From the NCBI GenBank assembly GCA_020626545.1, contig JAHKZS010000225.1:1-18244 (forward strand): a stretch of 18,244 bases of DNA, in the 5' to 3' direction. The notes below the pieces were generated by a model, which saw only the letters and a list, made by a program, of their open reading frames with translations, did no database searches and was not told the DNA's origin. Of this stretch, positions 14,601 through 18,244 are shown in pieces (position 1 is the stretch's first letter; every line of letters starts with the position of its first letter). Made by a program: the position numbers and the translations under genes. The DNA is from a bacterium (GTDB lineage Bacteria; Bacillota; Clostridia; Oscillospirales; Acutalibacteraceae).

Positions 14601-15371
14601 TTAGCCCTTTGTAGCCGCGTCGATAATAGCGCCGAACTTAGCCGCTACGAGAGAAGCTCCGCCGATAAGACCGCCGTCTACGTTCTCTTTTGAGAGAAGC
14701 TCAGCAGCGTTAGCGTCGTTCATAGAGCCGCCGTACTGAATTGTGATAGCCTGAGCGGTTTCCTCGTCGTACTTCTTAGCGAGTTCCTTACGGATAAACG
14801 CGCAAACTTCCTCAGCCTGATCAGCTGTAGCTGTTTTACCTGTGCCGATAGCCCATACAGGCTCGTAAGCGATAACACACTTCTTAGCGTCCTCAGCGTT
14901 TACGTCATAGAGGTCGAGTTTAATCTGGCGGGCGATAACTTCTTCAGTAATGTCGCACTCACGCTCCCATAAAAGCTCGCCTACGCAAACGATGGGTTTT
15001 AAGCCTGCCGCTAAAGCAGCCTTGGTTCTCTTGTTAACAGTTTCGTCTGTCTCGCCGAAATACTGACGGCGCTCGCTGTGTCCGAGAACTACGTACTCAA
15101 CGCCTACTTCTTTAAGCATACCTGTAGAGATTTCGCCTGTGAAAGCGCCGCTCTCAGCCCAGTGACAGTTCTCGGCGCCTACTTTTACGTTAGTGCCTTT
15201 AACTGTCTCTACCGCTGTAGCTAAATCAACATAAGGTACGCACGCGATTACTTCGCATCCCGCGTCCTTAGCTACGGGGATAATCTCCTCTAAAAGAGCC
15301 TTAGCCTCAGAGGGAGTTTTATTCATTTTCCAGTTACCGGCGATAATCGCCTTTCTTTTAGCTTTGTTCAT
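14601..15371 (-). CDS. tpiA: Triosephosphate isomerase
   Basis: This 256-residue TIM-barrel enzyme interconverts dihydroxyacetone phosphate and glyceraldehyde-3-phosphate. Substrate-binding Asn13 and Lys15 are in AGNWKMNKT. The electrophile His98 is in VLGHSERR. The catalytic base Glu170 is in the signature AYEPVWAIGTGKTA, which also opens the flexible loop 6. The phosphate-binding turns YGGSMN and GLIGGASL close the barrel. All catalytic residues are intact and the length is typical. The ATG is preceded by AGAAAGG. It sits 54 bases downstream of pgk in the same direction. That gap shows no convincing promoter, so the two genes are most likely co-transcribed. Confidence 0.98.
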   Translation of the reverse strand: MNKAKRKAIIAGNWKMNKTPSEAKALLEEIIPVAKDAGCEVIACVPYVDLATAVETVKGTNVKVGAENCHWAESGAFTGEISTGMLKEVGVEYVVLGHSERRQYFGETDETVNKRTKAALAAGLKPIVCVGELLWERECDITEEVIARQIKLDLYDVNAEDAKKCVIAYEPVWAIGTGKTATADQAEEVCAFIRKELAKKYDEETAQAITIQYGGSMNDANAAELLSKENVDGGLIGGASLVAAKFGAIIDAATKG

Positions 15372-15425
15372 AATAAAACCTTTCTTTTATAAACATTCAG
15401 TATTGTGTAAATTTAGTCTTAATTA

Positions 15426-16634
15426 TTATTTATCAGCGATAACGTCGATTCCGGGAAGAACCTTACCCTCGAGATATTCGAGAGAAGCGCCGCCGCCTGT
15501 GGAGATGTGGCTCATCTTATCGGAATAACCGAGCTGAATAACCGCAGCCGCGCTGTCGCCGCCGCCGATAATTGTAGTAGCGTCAGTCTCGGCTAAAGCC
15601 TCAGCTACAGCGATTGTGCCCTTAGCGAGTGTCGGGTTCTCGAATACGCCCATAGGTCCGTTCCATACTACTGTCTTAGCGGATTTAACTGCCTCGGCAA
15701 AGAGAGCCTGAGTTTTATCGCCGATATCTAAGCCTTCCATATCAGCGGGGATTTTATCAGCGTCAACAACCTCAACGTCGATAGGGCCGTCGATAGGATC
15801 GGGGAAGGACTTAGCAACTGTAGTGTCGATGGGGAGGAGGAGCTTCTTGCCGAGCTTCTCAGCCTTATCCATCATTTCCTTACAGTAATCGAGCTTAGAG
15901 TCGTCTACTAAGGATTTACCGATTTCATAGCCCTTAGCCTTTAAGAATGTGTATGCCATACCGCCGCCGATGATAAGTGTATCGCACTTCTCGAGGAGGT
16001 TGGAGATTACGTTTAATTTGTCCGCAACCTTTGCTCCGCCTAAAATAGCTACGAAAGGTCTTACGGGATTTTCTACAGCGTTTCCGAGGTAGTCGATTTC
16101 TTTCTGCATTAAGTAACCTACAGCGGTATCTTTAATGTGGTTAGTAACGCCCGCTGTTGAGCAGTGAGCGCGGTGAGCTGAACCGAAAGCGTCCATAACG
16201 AATACTTCAGCTAAAGAAGCGAGCTCGCTCGAGAAGGGCTCTAAGTTCTTAGTTTCTTCTTTTCTGAATCTTGTGTTCTGGAGAAGTACAACGTCGCCGT
16301 CGTTCATTTCGGCAACAGCCTTTTTAGCGTTTTCGCCTACAACCTCAGCGTCGTCAGCGAATACAACGTCCTTGCCTAAAAGCTCGGAAAGTCTTACAGC
16401 TACGGGAGCGAGTGAGAACTTATCCTCGGGGCCGTTCTTAGGTTTGCCGAGGTGAGAGCAGAGGATAACCTTTCCGCCGTCGGCGATAAGCTTTTTAATT
16501 GTGGGTAAAGCGGCGGTAATTCTGTTATCGTTAGTGATAACTCCGTCCTTAAGAGGTACGTTAAAGTCAACTCTTACGAGAACTTTTTTACCTTTTACGT
16601 TAATGTCGTCAACAGTAACTTTGTTAAGTTTCAT
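15426..16634 (-). CDS. pgk: Phosphoglycerate kinase
   Basis: This 402-residue cytoplasmic enzyme transfers phosphate from 1,3-bisphosphoglycerate to ADP. N-terminal substrate-binding residues are visible: Arg21, Asp23 and Asn25 in [12 protein letters not shown], Arg38, His61 in the HLGKPK motif (often HLGRPK), Arg122 in NTRFRKEE and Arg155 in [10 protein letters not shown]. The nucleotide-binding C-terminal half contains [27 protein letters not shown], and GGGDSAAAV, with [14 protein letters not shown] near the end. The length and all core motifs are normal. The ATG is preceded by AAAGGAAG. It is the first gene of pgk-tpiA-gpmI and has its own promoter. The glyceraldehyde-3-phosphate dehydrogenase gene that often comes first in Firmicute clusters is not next to it; a divergent acyltransferase gene is there instead. 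Confidence 0.98.
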   Translation of the reverse strand: MKLNKVTVDDINVKGKKVLVRVDFNVPLKDGVITNDNRITAALPTIKKLIADGGKVILCSHLGKPKNGPEDKFSLAPVAVRLSELLGKDVVFADDAEVVGENAKKAVAEMNDGDVVLLQNTRFRKEETKNLEPFSSELASLAEVFVMDAFGSAHRAHCSTAGVTNHIKDTAVGYLMQKEIDYLGNAVENPVRPFVAILGGAKVADKLNVISNLLEKCDTLIIGGGMAYTFLKAKGYEIGKSLVDDSKLDYCKEMMDKAEKLGKKLLLPIDTTVAKSFPDPIDGPIDVEVVDADKIPADMEGLDIGDKTQALFAEAVKSAKTVVWNGPMGVFENPTLAKGTIAVAEALAETDATTIIGGGDSAAAVIQLGYSDKMSHISTGGGASLEYLEGKVLPGIDVIADK

Positions 16635-16690
16635 AGTATAGTTCTTCCTTTCTTTTTGAACAGCGCGTATTTACGCTTTTAATCCTTTTA

Positions 16691-16719
16691 ATTATATATC
16701 AAAACGACTTTTTTAGCAA
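16691..16719 (-). promoter_or_regulatory. Sigma-A-type promoter of the pgk-tpiA-gpmI operon
   Basis: On the minus strand TTGCTA (16719-16714) and a perfect TATAAT (16696-16691) are separated by 17 bp, about 55 bases ahead of the pgk start. The 245-base gap 16635-16879 contains this promoter, a divergent promoter and an inverted repeat, but no gene. Confidence 0.7.
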
Positions 16720-16726
16720 TAGAAAA

Positions 16727-16772
16727 TACGCAACCAATTTCCAAAATTTGAAAATTTTTATCGTGTTGCGTA
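16727..16772. promoter_or_regulatory. Inverted repeat between divergent promoters, possible operator
   Basis: The 8-bp arms TACGCAAC (16727-16734) and GTTGCGTA (16765-16772) are perfect complements 30 bases apart. They lie just upstream of the pgk -35 element. The interior contains the palindrome AAAATTTT. It could be a paired-site operator for the pgk operon, the acyltransferase gene or both. It does not match a CcpA or Rex site that I can recall. Confidence 0.4.
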
Positions 16773-16810
16773 AGTTAATAGTAATACCTGTAATTTTTAG
16801 TTTTTTGATA

Positions 16811-16839
16811 TTGTTTTTATCGAATTATTATGGTACAAT
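16811..16839 (+). promoter_or_regulatory. Probable promoter of the acyltransferase fusion gene
   Basis: TTGTTT and TACAAT are separated by 17 bp, about 40 bases ahead of the ATG at 16880. The -35 element is a weak match, the -10 element a good one. Confidence 0.5.
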
Positions 16840-16879
16840 AAATATGTATGTTTAAAAACATCTGAAAGGATGGGGTTTA

Positions 16880-18244
16880 ATGGATGTAAAAAAGCTCGAA
16901 AGCCGTAACGCTTCGCTCGATATTGTGCGTGTTGTAGCGGTATTTCTGGTAAACTCGGTGCATTTTTTCCTTTATAACGGTTTTTATAACGAAACTGTTA
17001 CGGGACTGCCGTTTTATGTAATGACGGTAATGCGTACGTTGTTTACGACTTGTGTTCCGTTATTTATGATACTTACGGGATATCTTATGTCTAAAAAAGA
17101 GCTCAATAAGAGTTATTATAAAGGCATCAGGAAAACGCTGGTCGTTTACGCTGTGGCTACACTTGCGTGTATGCTGTTTAAAACAGGCGCGCTTCACGAG
17201 GAGTTTTCTATCGGGAAATTCGTACTCGATTTCCTAAGCTACAAAGGCGCCACTTACTCGTGGTATATTGAGTTTTATATCGGACTGTTCCTTATAGCGC
17301 CGTTTATAAACCTTATGTACAATGGTTTAAAAACCCAGCGTCAGAAGCAGGTTCTCGTATTTACGTTTTTCGCGGTAACGATTCTCCCGAATATCTTTAA
17401 CAGCCACATTTTCACTAACCCTCAGTGGTGGGCTACTCCCACTATAAGCGAGGAGTATAATAAGATACTTCCCGGTTGGTGGGCGATGACTTATCCTGTA
17501 GCGTACTACTTAGTCGGCGCTTATTTAAGAGAGTTCGGTTTCAAGATGAAAACTCGTACTCTGCTTATCGGTTACGGTATAACGCTTATACTGTTCAGTA
17601 CCTTTAACTATTATCGTAACTACGGCTCGACCTTTAAGTACGGCACGCTCTTAAACTGGGGCTGTTTCGAGTCGTATGTATTAAGCTGCGGACTGTTTAT
17701 ACTTTTAACCCGAATTCCAGCGGACAAAATGCCGACGAAGTTAAAGTGGGTATTCTGGAAGGTTTCGGATTTAGCGCTCGGAATTTACCTTATCTCCTAT
17801 ATTTTCGACCGCATAATTTACTACGATTACCTGAATAAATATGTGCCGATTTTAAGCGATAAGCTTCCGTACTACTTCCTTGTAGTTCCGATAGTATTCC
17901 TGCTGTCGCTTTTAGGCTCAATAATTCTGAACTTTATCGCCCAGTATTTAATCGAGCTTTACAACGCGCTTGTGAAGTTTATTAAACGCCAGCGCGCCCG
18001 GGACGATAAGGAAAAATGGCGCGACTTTATCTTTGTAGGACTTTTAGCCGCGGCGATTGCGTTCGCGATATGGAAATGTTTCTACGGCTTCGGCGGTAAC
18101 GACGAGGCGTTCTACCTTACTATTCCCCAGCGTATACTCCAGGGCGACGCGCTCTTTACTCAGGAATGGCATTTATCCCAGATGTCCTCGATTTTCCTTG
18201 TGCCGTTTGTGGCGGTTTACCGTATGTTCGCGGGCTCTTACGAG
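16880..18244 (+). CDS. Acyltransferase-3 family membrane protein continuing into a GT-C-like glycosyltransferase domain, 3' partial
   Basis: The frame opens at an ATG preceded by AAAGGATGGGG and stays open to the last base: 455 codons with no stop. Residues 1-365 form an acyltransferase-3 (OafA/WecH-type) membrane domain. It has the entry R..ASLDIVRVVAVFLVNSVH with Asp14, Arg17 and the likely catalytic His28, then VPLFMILTGYLMSKKE, SWYIEFYIGLFLIAPFI and LALGIYLISYIF. Such enzymes acylate extracytoplasmic sugars or lipid-linked glycans. A basic linker (about 365-380, FIKRQRARDDKEKW) leads to a new membrane span (382-398). After it comes an outer-loop sequence with Asn407-Asp408-Glu409, AFYLTIPQRILQGDA, EWHLSQMSSIFLVPFVAVY. 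This resembles the first loop of GT-C enzymes (GT39/ArnT-like), where an acidic pair is catalytic. The second domain's identity rests on about 50 residues. Confidence 0.9.
   Translation, partial: MDVKKLESRNASLDIVRVVAVFLVNSVHFFLYNGFYNETVTGLPFYVMTVMRTLFTTCVPLFMILTGYLMSKKELNKSYYKGIRKTLVVYAVATLACMLFKTGALHEEFSIGKFVLDFLSYKGATYSWYIEFYIGLFLIAPFINLMYNGLKTQRQKQVLVFTFFAVTILPNIFNSHIFTNPQWWATPTISEEYNKILPGWWAMTYPVAYYLVGAYLREFGFKMKTRTLLIGYGITLILFSTFNYYRNYGSTFKYGTLLNWGCFESYVLSCGLFILLTRIPADKMPTKLKWVFWKVSDLALGIYLISYIFDRIIYYDYLNKYVPILSDKLPYYFLVVPIVFLLSLLGSIILNFIAQYLIELYNALVKFIKRQRARDDKEKWRDFIFVGLLAAAIAFAIWKCFYGFGGNDEAFYLTIPQRILQGDALFTQEWHLSQMSSIFLVPFVAVYRMFAGSYE

Overview
The window looks chromosomal and comes from an anaerobic low-to-mid-GC Firmicute. 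The best guess is a Ruminococcus-like member of the Clostridia (Oscillospiraceae). The reasons are strong AGGAGG-type ribosome sites, sigma-A-like promoters with 17-18 bp spacers, BspA-type leucine-rich-repeat surface proteins, Big2/SH3 surface architectures, a SpoIIM-like protein and a pgk-tpiA-gpmI cluster. No tRNA, rRNA, CRISPR array, transposase or prophage gene set is visible. The species assignment is inference.

Layout. (1) 1-1789 (+): the 3' part of a BspA-like LRR protein that enters from the left edge. It converges on (2) 4975-2015 (-): an ECF sigma factor and, directly abutting it, a very large single-pass putative anti-sigma protein. The outer part of that protein carries its own BspA-like LRR block, an unrecognised Cys-containing domain and an Ig-like tail. 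A strong hairpin with T-runs on both sides separates the two convergent units. (3) 5609-5043 (-): a HAD-IB phosphatase with its own promoter and terminator. (4) 5757-7722 (+): a tight three-gene operon from a divergent promoter. It encodes a Cys-rich helical DUF5685-like protein with aspartate-rich motifs, a J-domain/TPR protein with an eight-cysteine tail, and a six-helix membrane protein resembling ECF S-components. (5) 7821-10118 (+): a secreted multidomain cell-wall protein (SH3, Big2-like repeats, GH24 lysozyme). A second SH3 domain appears to be inserted inside the lysozyme domain. (6) 10196-12302 (+): three membrane-protein genes (SpoIIM-like, DUF624-like, and a small anchored beta-rich protein), closed by a bidirectional terminator. 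(7) 12804-12355 (-): a small lipoprotein. (8) 16634-12942 (-): the glycolytic operon pgk-tpiA-gpmI, with its own promoter and terminator and an unusual inverted-repeat element between tpiA and gpmI. (9) 16880-18244 (+): the 5' part of an acyltransferase-3 protein that runs on into what looks like a GT-C glycosyltransferase domain and leaves the window still open.

How the parts fit. Most of the window outside glycolysis concerns the cell envelope: surface LRR proteins, a membrane-spanning sigma/anti-sigma sensor, a wall lysozyme, membrane proteins of unknown role, lipoproteins and a surface-glycan modification enzyme. The most noteworthy items are the LRR-bearing anti-sigma, the SH3-in-GH24 nesting, the DUF5685/J-domain pair of Cys-rich proteins and the acyltransferase/GT-C fusion. 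None of these could be checked against databases here.
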